NCBI GenBank assembly: GCA_026075535.2 | Contig: AP026546.1 | Location: 5,704,001 to 5,768,000 of the forward strand | Length of the DNA: 64,000 nt | Direction of reading: 5' to 3' | DNA from: Tricholoma matsutake | Taxonomy: Eukaryota > Basidiomycota > Agaricomycetes > Agaricales > Tricholomataceae | Part shown: positions 1 through 11,248 of the stretch, piece by piece | Layout: each line of letters starts with the position of its first letter | How positions within the stretch are numbered: position 1 is the first letter of the stretch | The notes under the pieces: model-generated | What the model saw: only the letters and a program-made list of their open reading frames with translations | What the model was told of the DNA's origin: nothing | Database searches by the model: none | Position numbers and translations under genes: made by a program

Positions 1-642
1 AAATGCCAAGGGACTTGGAAGAAATTTCAAACATAAGTCAAGCAGTCCTTAGGGCCTTAAGGACTTACAAGATTCTTACAGCCTTTATTTGCTGAAATGT
101 CACTTATCCGCTTAATAGATTATATCTGCTTGACTGGTCATCAATTTTAAGGAAAAAATTGTACTTATTTTCCTTAATAAGGCTTAATTTCCTTAATTGG
201 ACTCTAAGCTAAATAAGCTAAATAAGTCAACCATTGATTTTGCTGATGAAGGAGCAAGGCTCAAAGGCGAAGCCTGTGCTGCTTGGATGTGAACATGAGA
301 GTTGAGAAGAAAGCAGCACAAGTAAAATCCCCTATCCATGCTGAGACTGTCTATGGCGAGGCCTCTGCTAAGACTTTAGCACCAAGCCATAAACAGCATG
401 AACGATCGGAGTGAGATAAGATTGAGTGGAACTCAAGATTTTTGGGAGTGGCGCAGAGGCCTACGAAAACGCTCCCTTGGAACCCACGTTTACGACGATC
501 AAATTTCCCAAATCTCGCTCCAGAACTTGCTCGATATGGTATGCTTGCACGTCGCATAAATATTACGTAAGCAGGCTGTGCGGAGCTTTCCGGAGTCCAC
601 TCTTAGGTGAGTTTAACTAAATATTGAATATTGAATCCTACC
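1..642. other. No supported gene; upstream of NDUFAF2-like gene
   Basis: No reading frame with recognisable protein character was found. Positions 40-210 hold several short AT-rich inverted motifs of the CCTTAAGG / TTAAGGAAA type that could be the end of an old repeat. The last part presumably holds the promoter of the gene starting at 643. Confidence 0.3.
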
Positions 643-1509
643 ATGTCGTTCTTAGCACGACTTTGGCAAAGACTACGAACTCCGGTACGCCAATTACTCT
701 TCAACACTCACCCAAGGCATGACTATTTTATTCAGGTGCCATACGTAGGTCGAGATCTTGATGGTGTGTTCTATTTAATTTCTTGATTGAAATTAACTGG
801 AAGTTTGACAAATACGTAGGGAATAGGTTCTACGAACATCCTAGCTCAACGTCAGGCACGTCTTTGCGCAGTGCACAGGTTGTATATCTGCTGATTGGTC
901 GACCCGCCCCAGACCCAAGGCGAACCAAACGAACAGTTCAATACTATGACCCGGAGGCTGTTTGGCAATACATTGGTGGAGGCAGAAAACTGCCAGGTGC
1001 ACACATATCGTCATTACTTTCCTTTTCATGTATTAAAACCGTCATCGTTTAGTGCAGTGGTCCGCATGGTTAACGCACACTCGCCCCCATCCACCCACTG
1101 TCCAGGTCTGTTTCATCCCCGTGCGGAGTAACTTTTTATGAACACGGGTATTGGTTTTCTTACTATCTAGGAACTACAAATGGACCTGGCGCGACAACAT
1201 CGTGTTCTGGCCAACGTTGCGTTAATTGAGGCCCGGGATCAAGAAGAACGTGCTCAGATGCTTCGTCTCAATGCTGCCGCCTCTGCCCCTGCCGCGCCTG
1301 TAGCCAGCAACACCGTGACCACTGAAGGGGTAAAGTCGCCGCCCCCAGATGAACCTCTGCAGGCTTCAACCGATTCTCAATCCTCATCGCCGGACACTGC
1401 CGCGCGGTCCAACCGACAACACGATGGACTCCGGATTCCCTCAAGTTCCGAACCATATGCACCGCAATCCTGGGCTCCGCGGGTTCGTAGACGGGGTGGT
1501 GAGAACTGA
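643..1509 (+). CDS. NDUFAF2: NDUFAF2/mimitin-like mitochondrial complex I assembly factor (NDUFA12 family)
   Basis: Six exons inferred from GT-AG signals and phase: 643-684, 736-763, 820-870, 913-996, 1053-1105 and 1171-1509, giving 597 nt (198 aa). What is seen: the N-terminus reads MSFLARLWQRLRTP, then VPYVGRDLDGNRFYEHP, then PRRTKRTVQYYDPEAVWQYI with GGGRKLPVQWSAWLTHTR. The arrangement of a V-G-x-D-L-x-G-N-x-F/Y-Y-E block, an R-R-T-K-R block and a W-x-x-Y-I...P-x-Q-W-x-x-W-L block is the NDUFA12/NDUFAF2 signature. A charged helix (LARQHRVLANVALIEARDQE) and a Pro/Ser-rich tail follow, as in fungal mimitin-type proteins. Known family role: a chaperone that joins a late intermediate of NADH:ubiquinone oxidoreductase in mitochondria. 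The first intron (51 nt) is in frame and could be retained. The donor at 870 (A|GTGCAC) is the least certain border. Confidence 0.82.
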
Positions 1510-2076
1510 GCTTCAAGCAACCGCGTTGTGCACTGCCTTTGCGAAGCCAAAAGAATAACCATATCTCATCACAATCGCCGATGCCATTTTCTACACCCGC
1601 CCACTTAGTGCAAAAACGGCTTACGCTGAGCGTTTGCGAACAATTGATAGAGGACTCGAGGAATTGCCTTCTCGCTTCCTCAACACCTACCTCACCAAAA
1701 TAGAAATCATAGACCCTTCGTCAGCTAATGATGACGAAAATTCTTTGTAGAATTGCATATCGGCACTCCGGTGAACTTATGCCGGGTAGTCGTGATTTTT
1801 TTGATGCCGTTGTTAACATAAATTTGTCGCTGGTATATTTAAAAGCTGGTACTACACAGGATATTGTGTTTTCCACTTGGAACTGCCCACTCCCTCAGAT
1901 CTCGACTACCTGTATCAGTGAGTTCTTGGCACTTGATTATTTTCTATTGGAAGACTCAGAGTCATCAGATTTACAACCCAGCAGAAGATCTCAACTGAGA
2001 CGAGAGTGAGCTGCAGTCCAAGTTAATCTAGTGCTCGGTCTTTAAGCCTCTTGACTAGACCTCTCCTTCCCATTCC
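1510..2076. other. Intergenic; one unassigned open stretch
   Basis: An open frame on the plus strand from about 1557 to 1752 has protein-like composition (IADAIFYTRPLSAK near its start) but lacks an ATG, upstream exons and a recognised family. It may be a relic or chance. Positions 1990-2076 probably hold the promoter of the membrane-protein gene at 2077. Confidence 0.25.
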
Positions 2077-3993
2077 ATGGCTTCAACCACATCCTTTTCT
2101 CTGCACTTACTGGTCACGCTTGCCGCCGCGTTTTTCCTTGTCCCTTACGTGCAGCCTCTAATAGTTTATTTTTCCGGCAACGAGGATCGGTTATCACTGC
2201 CGGGTTTGCTCTTATTCGCAAGTGTGCTACACGTTGCTATTGGAGTAGCACCTGATATCCTCTGGAACATTGACCCTGCAATCGGGCTTTTCATGGGTTC
2301 AGGTTTACCGTGGGTATCGATTCCCACTATGCAAAAAGTGGATTGGGTCGCAAACGCCTGCCATTTTGTTCCTGGCATTAGAAAAATATATGGGAAATCT
2401 AATTTCTGGATTCCCTCTGATTTGGTCTCACAATCCGCACGTGCTGAATCGTTAAGCAAAGCCCTTGCTATGCTTAGTCCTGTTGTCTATGAACCATCCA
2501 ACTATACCATTGATAATGCTCTCTGGTCTGTTAACTCTGCAGGCCTTTTTGAAGTCGCAAATTCCGCATCTCGCTCCCCTTCTCGAATGGATATCTCAAT
2601 ATCCCCATCTACTCGCGATTTCTTACTGTTTGCGGCAATCCATTACCATGCCTTTTGGGAATGGGAAGTACAGGTTCTATGGAAAGGGCAGCTTGCCTTC
2701 ACTACGAAAGGCACTGATTCGCATGCCCTCTTCGATGTTGATAGCGAAACGATGGCGGTGCCCATTGTCGCTGCCCAGCTCGTACGTCGTCCGCACTCAC
2801 AAAGCCCTCTGCGTGGGACCGCTCTTCACGAAGGAGATCACGAGTATGGGCCATACATCATATCTCTCGATTCACTGTCCCGAATCGATCCGGTGTGCGC
2901 CATAGACTTTCACTCGTATGCCGAAGAATATTCCAAGGTCTCCGCATCACTCAACGAGCTTGCAGGTGCCTATTACCGCGTGATTCAGTACATCAAACAC
3001 TCAGTTCCACCCGTACGTGGCCTGACTGCCCATGTTCAGGTGGGGCAAACTCTATGGATTGCGATCCTGGGCGGTGCCATCCTTGACTCAGGTAGGCTCA
3101 CAATTCAAAATCTACCTGGAACTTGGGGGGCGAAGAATATATCACCAGATGAGGCTTATCTATCCCGAATCACGGCAATCTTGGATGTTTTGAAACCTTA
3201 TGCGAAACAAACATCCTTCTTTGACCTCGTATTCAGTGGTGGGAGTACACGTCAAATGGCTCTGGTATTCCTTTTTCTTGGCCTCCTCGCTCAGATATTT
3301 TTATGTTTCCTCCTCTCCGCCGTCGGGAACGCAGGAGTATGGATGAGTGTTGCGCTAGCTAACACTTTGATGACTGGAAAGCTATTGGACTTGCACAGTC
3401 TGTACTGGGGGAAGACCATTGATTCACAACAGCCAGGAATGAAGATGTATCTCCCTGGCAGCAAGGAGTTGATGGCGATAGCGACGTTCGATCGCACGGG
3501 GCCTCGAGACGGACCGCTACGTCCTGGCATCTTTCTGAATCTTGTGGGTATTGCAGCTGCCGTTCTCGGTGTCATATTCAAGGATGAAACACGTCATGTG
3601 TTGGGATTTGCGGGGAATCAGTCATTGCCCACAACCCTGTTATACGTTGCCATGTTCTTCACTGTGGGTCTCTCGTCGCTGATTGGGATTACTATATATT
3701 TTCAACAAGTGCATGAGAGGACATGGGCAAACAATAGCGAACTGCCAAACAAGTGGATGGTTTATACAACCCTATCATGTTCAATGGCTGTGGCGGGCTT
3801 CGGCTTCATTTTCCACAGATCACAGCTTACTTGGTTGTGGCCGGTTCTCGATGCTCTCATTTGGGCATCTGGGCTACCTCTTGGTATGTTGGAAAATGGC
3901 AGGATAAGCTCGGGTGATGAAAGCACTATACAAATGATCTTGGTAAACCGCTGGTTAATGGGCTTAGTTTCGAGCATTATGGTAAGTACATAG
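2077..3993 (+). CDS. Basidiomycete multi-pass membrane protein, unknown function (paralogue 1)
   Basis: Intronless, 638 aa. The first ATG lies in a CCATTCCATGG context just upstream of a hydrophobic N-terminus (residues about 5-30), likely a signal sequence or first membrane helix. A second hydrophobic stretch lies near 43-65. A roughly 300-residue soluble, probably extracytosolic, region follows with DILWNIDPAIGLFMG and ANACHFVPGIRK. The C-terminal third carries about five or six hydrophobic segments around a conserved DLHSLYWGKT motif. Nearly every motif recurs in the convergent gene at 4151-6106 (for example WVANACHFVP, IHYHAFWEWE, CAIDFHSYA, GMLENGR), so the pair are duplicates. I do not recognise a named family. 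The coding constraint implied by conserved motifs between paralogues makes the gene itself secure. Confidence 0.85.
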   Translation: MASTTSFSLHLLVTLAAAFFLVPYVQPLIVYFSGNEDRLSLPGLLLFASVLHVAIGVAPDILWNIDPAIGLFMGSGLPWVSIPTMQKVDWVANACHFVPGIRKIYGKSNFWIPSDLVSQSARAESLSKALAMLSPVVYEPSNYTIDNALWSVNSAGLFEVANSASRSPSRMDISISPSTRDFLLFAAIHYHAFWEWEVQVLWKGQLAFTTKGTDSHALFDVDSETMAVPIVAAQLVRRPHSQSPLRGTALHEGDHEYGPYIISLDSLSRIDPVCAIDFHSYAEEYSKVSASLNELAGAYYRVIQYIKHSVPPVRGLTAHVQVGQTLWIAILGGAILDSGRLTIQNLPGTWGAKNISPDEAYLSRITAILDVLKPYAKQTSFFDLVFSGGSTRQMALVFLFLGLLAQIFLCFLLSAVGNAGVWMSVALANTLMTGKLLDLHSLYWGKTIDSQQPGMKMYLPGSKELMAIATFDRTGPRDGPLRPGIFLNLVGIAAAVLGVIFKDETRHVLGFAGNQSLPTTLLYVAMFFTVGLSSLIGITIYFQQVHERTWANNSELPNKWMVYTTLSCSMAVAGFGFIFHRSQLTWLWPVLDALIWASGLPLGMLENGRISSGDESTIQMILVNRWLMGLVSSIMVST

Positions 3994-4150
3994 TAACGGA
4001 GCTAGATAATCGCGTCTGCCATCTCATATAGTACAATAATGCTACTGTAACAAACCTTACGAGTTGCTATCATGAATGGGGAAAAATTGGTGTTCCATTG
4101 TCAGTAACACACGAGTCCGTCATGCATGAGTTCTTGGCACAGTATTTCCA

Positions 4151-6106
4151 TCAGTGAGTTCTACTGCTTCCAACGGCACTAGCGACTGCACCCATAAGCC
4201 ACCGATTCACAAGTACCATGTGAACTGTGCTATGATCTGCGGAGATCATCCGGCCATTCTCCAGCATACCCAGTGGAAAGCCTGATAACCACGTGAGCAC
4301 GTCGAGCACAGGCCACAGCTTCGACTGCGCCCCAAGCTTTAGATACAAAGCCAGCCCACCAACAATAAAGGAGAATGGGATTGTAGAATAGATCAACCAA
4401 CGCGTCGGGAGTTCACTATTATCGTTCCAAGTCTTTTCTCGTAGTTGTTGCAAGGTGATTGTGATTGTGATCAGCAACGACACGCCAACAGTGAGTACTA
4501 TTGAGGTATACACCACCCAAGGGGGCGACGGCCGAAAGTCTGAGAATCCAAGGGCAGTGCGAGTTCTTGTCTGGAAGACAGAACCAAGAATCGCAGCAAG
4601 CAGTCCTAGGAGGTTCAGCAGCAGCCCAGGCCTGAGGTCACCCTGTCGAGGCGTTGTTCGATCGAATGTCGCAATCACCATCAGGGATTTTGTGTTAGGA
4701 ACGAGCATCTTCATGCCAGATTCCTCCGTGTCAGCTGTTTTGCCCCAGTAGACACTGTGCAGATCTGACAGCTTCCCTGAAAATAACGAGTTTGCAAATG
4801 CCACACTCATCCATACCCCTGCCGTCGTACCAACAGCAAGAAAGTAGCAGATCAAGAGTTGCCCAACAAGTCCTGTAAGGAAGAAAGGAAATGCCTGTCG
4901 ACGACTATTTCCCCCACTGTTCACAATATCTGAAAACCTACGCGACCTAGTGTATGGCTTGACCTCGTTCAGTACGGCTTTCACACGTTCAACATACGCC
5001 TCGTCAGCCGAGACCTTGTAATTTGACCAGCGACCAGGTAGGTTCTGGAAAGTGAGTCGTCCATTATCCAACAACACACCTCCGAGTATAGCCAACCACA
5101 ACGTCTCACCGACAAGGACGTGGGCGGCTGTTCCAGCAGGGACAGGAGCACCAACCGACGTACGCTTCAGATACTGTACAACCCGGTAGTAAGCACTGGC
5201 AAGTTCGTTGAGCGAGGCAGCCACTTTGACCGATTGTGGGGCATAGGAATGAAAGTCAATGGCGCAAATTGGCTCATCACGATTGATGTCCTGTATGTCG
5301 AGCATGTAAGGACCTGACTCAAGGGTTCCTTCATGTCGCGCATGCCCACGAAGAACGCTCTGTGAATAAGGGCGACGAACCATCTGGGCAGCTACGATGG
5401 ATAATGCGGAAGCTGAACTGTCGACGTCATATACTGCCCCCTCTGCTGAACCAGCTGTCGAAAACAACAACTTATCATGTGCCATGATCTGAACATCCCA
5501 TTCCCAGAAGGCATGATAATGTATCGCAGCAAAATAGAGAAAATCGCGGGCAAGGGGGGTTACTGTGGTATTGGGAGGCTCGGGAGGCTCGTCATCGATG
5601 CCCTGCAGCAAACCAGCATCCGTAACTTTCCATCGTGACGCATCAAATTGAAATGGCCCTTCTACCGGTTCATATGCGACGGGGCTCATCACTGTCAGGG
5701 CAGCCTTCATTGCATCTGCTCGTGCCACAGAGGATACCTGATCGGAACGTATCCAGAAATTAGAGATCCCGTTGCTTGAGCGAATGCGTGGGACAAAATG
5801 GCACGCGTTGGCAACCCAGGCAACGCGCTGCATAGTAGGGATGGCAAAGAATGAGAGGCCTTCACCCATGAAGAGGCCTATTGCAGGTTCGAGGTTCCAC
5901 AGTGTATCGGGAGCAGCCCCAAGTGCTGCAAAAAGGACGGCAGCAAGGAGGAGTAGGCCAGGCGGCCAGGAAACTACGTCATTGGCTGGGGCCTGCGCCA
6001 TAGTATGAGGGAGGAGGGATGCAACAATGATTGTAGCGGCAATTGTGCATAGGAGACGCATGGAAACCGACATCTTAACGGTGGTGCAAACAGCAAGGGA
6101 ACCCAA
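4151..6106 (-). CDS. Basidiomycete multi-pass membrane protein, unknown function (paralogue 2)
   Basis: Intronless, 651 aa, reading from 6106 to 4151 and ending tail-to-tail with its paralogue (157 bp between stops). The N-terminus has a hydrophobic signal-like segment (residues about 14-38) and then a second one. The same soluble domain and the same C-terminal cluster of hydrophobic helices are present, with DLHSVYWGKT and FPLGMLENGRM. An alternative in-frame start at MSVSMRLL, 12 residues in, cannot be excluded and would place the hydrophobic segment closer to the start. A short 3' intergenic space and convergent orientation suggest an inverted local duplication. Function is unknown. Confidence 0.85.
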   Translation of the reverse strand: MGSLAVCTTVKMSVSMRLLCTIAATIIVASLLPHTMAQAPANDVVSWPPGLLLLAAVLFAALGAAPDTLWNLEPAIGLFMGEGLSFFAIPTMQRVAWVANACHFVPRIRSSNGISNFWIRSDQVSSVARADAMKAALTVMSPVAYEPVEGPFQFDASRWKVTDAGLLQGIDDEPPEPPNTTVTPLARDFLYFAAIHYHAFWEWDVQIMAHDKLLFSTAGSAEGAVYDVDSSASALSIVAAQMVRRPYSQSVLRGHARHEGTLESGPYMLDIQDINRDEPICAIDFHSYAPQSVKVAASLNELASAYYRVVQYLKRTSVGAPVPAGTAAHVLVGETLWLAILGGVLLDNGRLTFQNLPGRWSNYKVSADEAYVERVKAVLNEVKPYTRSRRFSDIVNSGGNSRRQAFPFFLTGLVGQLLICYFLAVGTTAGVWMSVAFANSLFSGKLSDLHSVYWGKTADTEESGMKMLVPNTKSLMVIATFDRTTPRQGDLRPGLLLNLLGLLAAILGSVFQTRTRTALGFSDFRPSPPWVVYTSIVLTVGVSLLITITITLQQLREKTWNDNSELPTRWLIYSTIPFSFIVGGLALYLKLGAQSKLWPVLDVLTWLSGFPLGMLENGRMISADHSTVHMVLVNRWLMGAVASAVGSSRTH

Positions 6107-8262
6107 GAGGATATTCTATGGCAAAAGTGCTGAATATTTAGCTTGCTCTTCGGCACTGTCAAACACTAGCGCCCATTAAGAGCATGGGGGAACATTTGCT
6201 GCGCCTATCGGCCAATATAAACATGTTGGTGAGTTCAGCGGACATCAGATCTATGTCTTCTCAGAAGCAGAACTAAGAAGGACAATATGTTACGCACCTG
6301 CGACTGCCATGGTTAGTAGTAGCGCATCAGTGACAACTCACAAGCATGATCCTGAAGAGCTTCAGAGCAGAATAACTTTCACAGCCTACGCAACAGGAAT
6401 GAAACTGACCAAGGACTATGTACATAATTCAGGGTCACCATTTGATTGGACGTTAGGGTCACCGGAACATTCCGAATCCATGTTTAGCGTGAGATCATCG
6501 ATCATCGATCAGGTGAGATCCAAACCGCAAGTCTATGTTATGTATCATTGGGTAAATTTTGAAAACGTGTCTCGATTTTGTGGTTCCTGATGACTACTGG
6601 TCTTCGGCTTTCTCGAGAGTATATATGTTTGAGGGTATACCAAAAAGTATACCTACAAACAGCAGTTCAGGGCACATGATACTTATCCGACCAAATGCAT
6701 GTTGCGTTTCAATCTCCACTTCAAGAGATTGTCACGCTCAACACCTGGTCGCTACAAAACAGATCGACTGTCATCGTGTCATCTGTTATATTAATATATT
6801 TGGTCAGCATCGAGACTACCTGGTCGCCGCAAATGCTCTATCCTGTACGCTAGCGGTTGTCTGTGCCCATAAATTGCCAAGCTTCTCATATACGCAGATT
6901 TCATTTGTATCAATTTTCTTTTAGAAATTTCAATTCATAAAAACGGTGTTTTTTCCAAATCAATCCAAAGCTGGACGTTCAAACCTAAAATTCCTCAACG
7001 ATGTGGCTCTCTTCTGGAAATAAAATCTATACATTGTTTGATAGCTACTTAGAGAATACCGAGTGCTGAAGTGGATGGGAAGTGGTAGAAATATCGACTG
7101 TTCAAACACCTACCCATGTTCAAACCCAGCGCCAGGGATACTTAGTAATTGAGACTCCGTGCTTACTCCAATGTCAATACTTACTTACTGTATACTTCGT
7201 CACCTCAAGCAATTGTCTATACAACCCCACCCTTTTTCGATTCGAGAAGTTCTGAGTCCAAATTTAATCGAAGCTGCGCAGTGCGAGAGCTGGCGATTTT
7301 TAGCAGAGTATGTCCTCTAAAACCCCCGAAGCAATTCTCAAATGGCAGCGAACCCATGTCACTCACGCGCGCCTGTAGGGCCCGCTACTAACTTAGGAGA
7401 TCATACTAACTTCCGCCTCTAAAATAAAATTTCTTTTTATTTGGAGCTGTTCAGTCCTCATCTCTTCATCTACCACAAGGCTCGGGACAACTTGAATCTT
7501 AAAAATAAAAGATTACATGGTCACGTTATACTATAAGTTTATACAAGCCCAAGACCACACCCTCTGCAGCCACCACGTGGATTCTGATAGAATCAATCTT
7601 ATTTTGCACGTTGTATTCGTGGATCCTAACCCACCTGGATGCTTTTGCGGATGACTCCCTTCGAGCATGTAACAACGTAGAAGTTGGCGTTGTTTTCGAG
7701 TTGGTTCCGTTTGAAGATGGAACACGTATCGTTGTCTGGCAACCCATCAATCATTACCAAAGTTCATGTTGACATGTACACTCGTGGTCCGTGCATTTAT
7801 GTCTGCTTTCAGTATGGCGATGTGGTCTACTCCGCTCAGTTCTGGAGATGCTTTACAATTTCCATGGTCAACTTGGCGCGAGACTTGGACGGGCTATGGC
7901 CAACTGAAGGAGTGCTAGTGAAGCGCAGGTAAGCGGTTGTTTGTTTGCTCGTTATCGCCATGCATCCCAGTGTAGAGGGCTTTGGAGCTGGTAAAGCATG
8001 GCAAATTGAACCCTAGAATTTACCAGAGAATCTCGTGAAGCTGGCGTTGCCAACCTCCAACCTACTATTTGGTCCTGGCAGTGTGGCGCACCCTTTTCTG
8101 AAGCTCATTTCCACTGCTGTCCCAAATGCTGTATTTTACAAACGTAGCGATAGCATAACACAACTCGTACAGAGTGAACTAAAACCCGAGGTAGAGAATC
8201 GCTTTGAAATGTTTAATTCTTTATCATTTTTATCGGCCCTTGGTTTCTTTAGTACCGCCGCC
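6107..8262. other. No confident gene; short unassigned open frames
   Basis: Contains the head side of the 4151-6106 gene and about 2 kb with only short frames (for example 6309-6590 and around 7540-7930). None has a family I can name or splice sites that join into a convincing protein. A stretch near 7600-7760 reads plausibly as protein (NVEVGVVFELVPFEDGTR on the plus strand) and might be an exon of an unrecognised gene. Confidence 0.3.
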
Positions 8263-8367
8263 CTTCGTGTCTTTGGTGTCGCCCTTCGTGTTTTTGGTGC
8301 CGGCCTTCGTGTTTTTGGTGCCGGCCTTCGTGTTTTTGGTGCCGGCCTTCGTGTTTTTGGTGCCGGC
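8263..8367. repeat. 21-bp minisatellite, five units
   Basis: Five head-to-tail units of period 21 beginning CTTCGTGTTTTTGGTGCCGG; the first two differ slightly and the later ones are almost identical. Because 21 is a multiple of three, all frames stay open: the plus strand gives a heptad LRVFGAG and the minus strand gives TKNTKAG. The long frames around it (8035-8454 and neighbours) are probably a by-product of this periodicity. Confidence 0.9.
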
Positions 8368-10196
8368 CTTCGTCAACGACACAGCATCGCCTTGTGCAAG
8401 ATGTTCAGGGGGACCGCGAAACCTCGGTCTGTGATGTTCCATAGGCAAGAATGAATATACATGTTCCATCAACATACCCAAGGTAAGGAATCGTGGGCCT
8501 GGCCGTCATGCTTCATTGTTACGAATCCATGCATAAGAGTCTCCGACGCTCACCTTGCCATCTTGGCTGTAGCTCCAGCCACTTCACCATCTATTAGTGG
8601 ACTAACCACCCCGCTATGCGAAGATCAATCAACGTCCAGAAAGGATATAACTCATACCTTACCTTACATAGTGGACAATAGCACTTGCAATTCCGTTGGA
8701 CGAGTCTGTCATGGCAATGTACTGCAGCTATGGAGTTTGCTGGTATTTCGCAAGAGCTTCGGGCGCTTATAGACTGTGGTCAAGGATTACGTGAACCTAG
8801 ATCTTGTGGCCCAGATAAGCGCCTGAGAAGTTGCAAACAGCAGGTGACCACTGTCAGCGCGATACAAGTATAAGCAAGGATCTTGTGCGCACGAATACCC
8901 AGGAATAGCCCATGTTGACGCCTGCAATATTCGTCTGTAGCAAGGTGCGTGGTAATCGGACATGTATTCCAACAATCTCATCAAATGCTCTGACCGTTAG
9001 AAATTGGTTTCTCTGCTGCATCTTTCTTAGCTAACTCGGGTACCGCAATCATCATTCCGCCTTCTTACCTCCGTGCAAAGATTTAGGCTTATCGATGCTT
9101 GAAACCCACGACCTGCTGACTTTCCTTCCCGGTGTGGGTCAACGCCTCTGCAATAGTATGTCAGGATATCGTTGATGGAATAGCTGAGCTAGCAAGGGAC
9201 TTATTGTCTCCGGTCAATCAGAACGAATTTCACCTGAGGCCTTTCCCTGCAAACATGTGTTCTCTCTCGCAAACAACAGCGCGCCTTTCGCATATCGTCA
9301 GTGCCGCTTGAACGTCTCTAATAAGTTTGGATACTCACCCTGACTAATGGAACGTATAAGGTTCTTGTAGAGTACAGCTCCAACATTGGATCACATAGAC
9401 GATCCTAGGGTTGTGTATAATTTTGAAGATCAATCGCTAGCTGTTATGACAGGTGATCTGAAGCGCTAGCTTTCAAGCGTCATTACTGCAGTACTAGTGC
9501 AGCGATTTTAAGAGGTAACATCGATTCAGCGTCTAGCCTTGCATGGAAAGAAAATGATGCTGTAGAGATGGAAGCGCAGAAGCGCACTGTTATGTAAGTG
9601 GAGTGAGGCAGATGCACCGACGGCAAAGAATGGAGACATCTTACATATCCGTTATCTGGGCGAGGTTTTCTAGAAATAAGACTGGCTTCCTCCAGCTTGT
9701 CAATCACTGAGGCCATGAGAAGGGAGTATAAATGGGGCTAAATAAGTAGCTATTTATAGACTGAATGTTAAATCGAACTAAATTCGGAATTTGCCGTGCC
9801 TCGCTTAAAACACCCGCATCAGCAGTGCTGGGCACGTCGATGGTAGAGCAGCCACACCGCGTTGCGTGTTGGAAACGTGTCCATAGTATTCTGCTCGACA
9901 CCAGAGGGCAGTGGCAGCTGTACCTAGTCCCCCTTCTCTTTTATAATCCATGTTTTGTATAGTATGAATTGAATTTGTAGCCTTGTAGGCCTTAAAGTGT
10001 ATTGAAAAACAATGGATTGTACAGAAAACCTACAACTAGTACAAGGTAATTCGTGTGGGGAGAATATTAGCAAGAAAAAACAGCTTCTGGCCTTGACTCA
10101 CGCCCAGACGAGCAGGTTCTCGACGATTTGATCAACAGCTGTCATACCGCCCAATTCGTGTGAAAATAATGTCGATGCGTCAGCCGAAGAATTGGG
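8368..10196. other. No confident gene; possible unrecognised spliced gene on minus strand
   Basis: On the minus strand an ATG at 9716 opens MASVIDKLEEASLISRKP, with a GTATGT donor about 70 nt in. Further minus-strand segments near 9390-9340 and 8990-8860 look exon-like (for example IVGIHVRLPRTLLQ and VNMGYSWVFVRTRSLLI). I could not connect them into one phase-consistent protein or recognise a family. This is either a degenerate gene or one I cannot resolve by eye. Confidence 0.25.
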
Positions 10197-10375
10197 GGCA
10201 CTGTTACCCAAGCTTAAATCGAGCTCGGCTGCTCTAAATCAAACTCGGTCGCCCAAAATCAAACTGATGGTGAGCCGAGTTTCCTTAAATCGAGCTTAAA
10301 TTGAGTCTAAATTGAATCAGTTCACGTTAAATTGACCGGGAATAAGTTACTTAGCACTCAAAATCGAGCTTATTG
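10197..10375 (-). repeat. Dispersed repeat copy, homologous to 28560-28725
   Basis: A 170-bp segment rich in AAATCGAGCTTAAATTGAG and GAATAAGTTACTTAGC. The reverse complement of 28,590-28,720 gives the same order of motifs (CAAGCTTAAATTAAGCC, TGAATTGGTTCAC, GGAATAAGTTACTTAGC). This copy retains CG dinucleotides where the copy inside the transposon block mostly has TG or CA. Confidence 0.7.
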
Positions 10376-10710
10376 CTGCAAACCAGTGGTGTAAGGTGTC
10401 ATGTTCAGCCATATCTGCCTATCAGAGGTTCACAATGGATTGGAAAGCACAGTAGGATTTGGAACCTGCAAGTAAATAGGGGATACACTGGATGGACAGT
10501 CTGCTACTCTCTACTGGCTACTGTAGGCTGCCATCTCGCGACGCGACGCGTATCCGAGGAAGTGCACGTGGGCGATGTTTGCCATCAGACCTGACGCCAA
10601 ATAGCCGAGGCCGCCGTTAGTCGTCCGATCGCCTTAAATTGTTCAACATAAGAGTCAACGAACCAAGAGGCTTCAGATCTTCTGATCACGGACGTACAAC
10701 TCCCACGGGT

Positions 10711-10726
10711 GGGGGGGGGGGGGGGG
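10711..10726. repeat. Run of 16 G
   Basis: An uninterrupted G16 tract preceded by CACGGGT. It is a simple homopolymer with G-quadruplex potential and is also a likely assembly or sequencing weak point. Confidence 0.9.
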
Positions 10727-10959
10727 TACCGCCACACGGCTCTGACGGCAAATGAGTCGGAGAGCAATTCGCCATCAATCCGGCAACAGAACGTCCTCTC
10801 AGTCGCCGGTAGGGAATGGATACTATATAACGCGTCTTGCTGAGGCGACGCGATGTGTTGGAAGCGACCGCCATAACTTCAACATGCACGCCAACTAACA
10901 CTGTATATAGTGTATCCACACTCTCTCCTCATGTCCATAACTCTCTGTCAAATAGTTCA

Positions 10960-11248
10960 ATGAAGGAGAATGCTCAATCAGCCTCAAATGGAGTTCTTTG
11001 CAATATATGTTACGAGCGCCTTGATCAAGGCAATTCCTCTTCCTCTAATACTTTAATTCAACATCAAAAAAGTAATAAATGTCGCCTAAAGTTTGTGGGT
11101 AAGCTTTTGTCAATCATAGTACTAACCTGTTAATGATCATTCTTTAGACCGTATTCTTGCTGAGAGAACTCAAACGAGCTCGTCATACACAACTGATCTA
11201 CAACCCGGCGCCTGTGCCGTTTACATTGCCTGCTTATGTTCATTATAA
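10960..11248 (+). CDS. Small putative zinc-finger-like protein
   Basis: Two exons, 10960-11098 and 11148-11248 (79 aa), joined by a 49-nt intron with GTAAGC donor, CTAAC branch-point-like motif and TTTAG acceptor. Exon 1 encodes VLCNICYERLDQGNSSSSNT followed by LIQHQKSNKC, a C-x2-C ... H-x5-C spacing resembling a BED or C2H2-like finger. The finger spacing and clean intron argue for a real gene, but the protein is short and the second exon has no recognised features. Alternative acceptors could extend it in another frame. Any DNA-binding role would be inference only. Confidence 0.4.

Noticed and set aside
6481..6520. ATCATCGATCATCGATCA palindromic patch as a regulatory site
   Set aside because: Short simple repeat with no neighbouring gene it could be tied to.
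8035..8454. A 139-residue protein gene
   Set aside because: Most of the frame is the 21-bp minisatellite and the rest has no recognisable domain or splice support.
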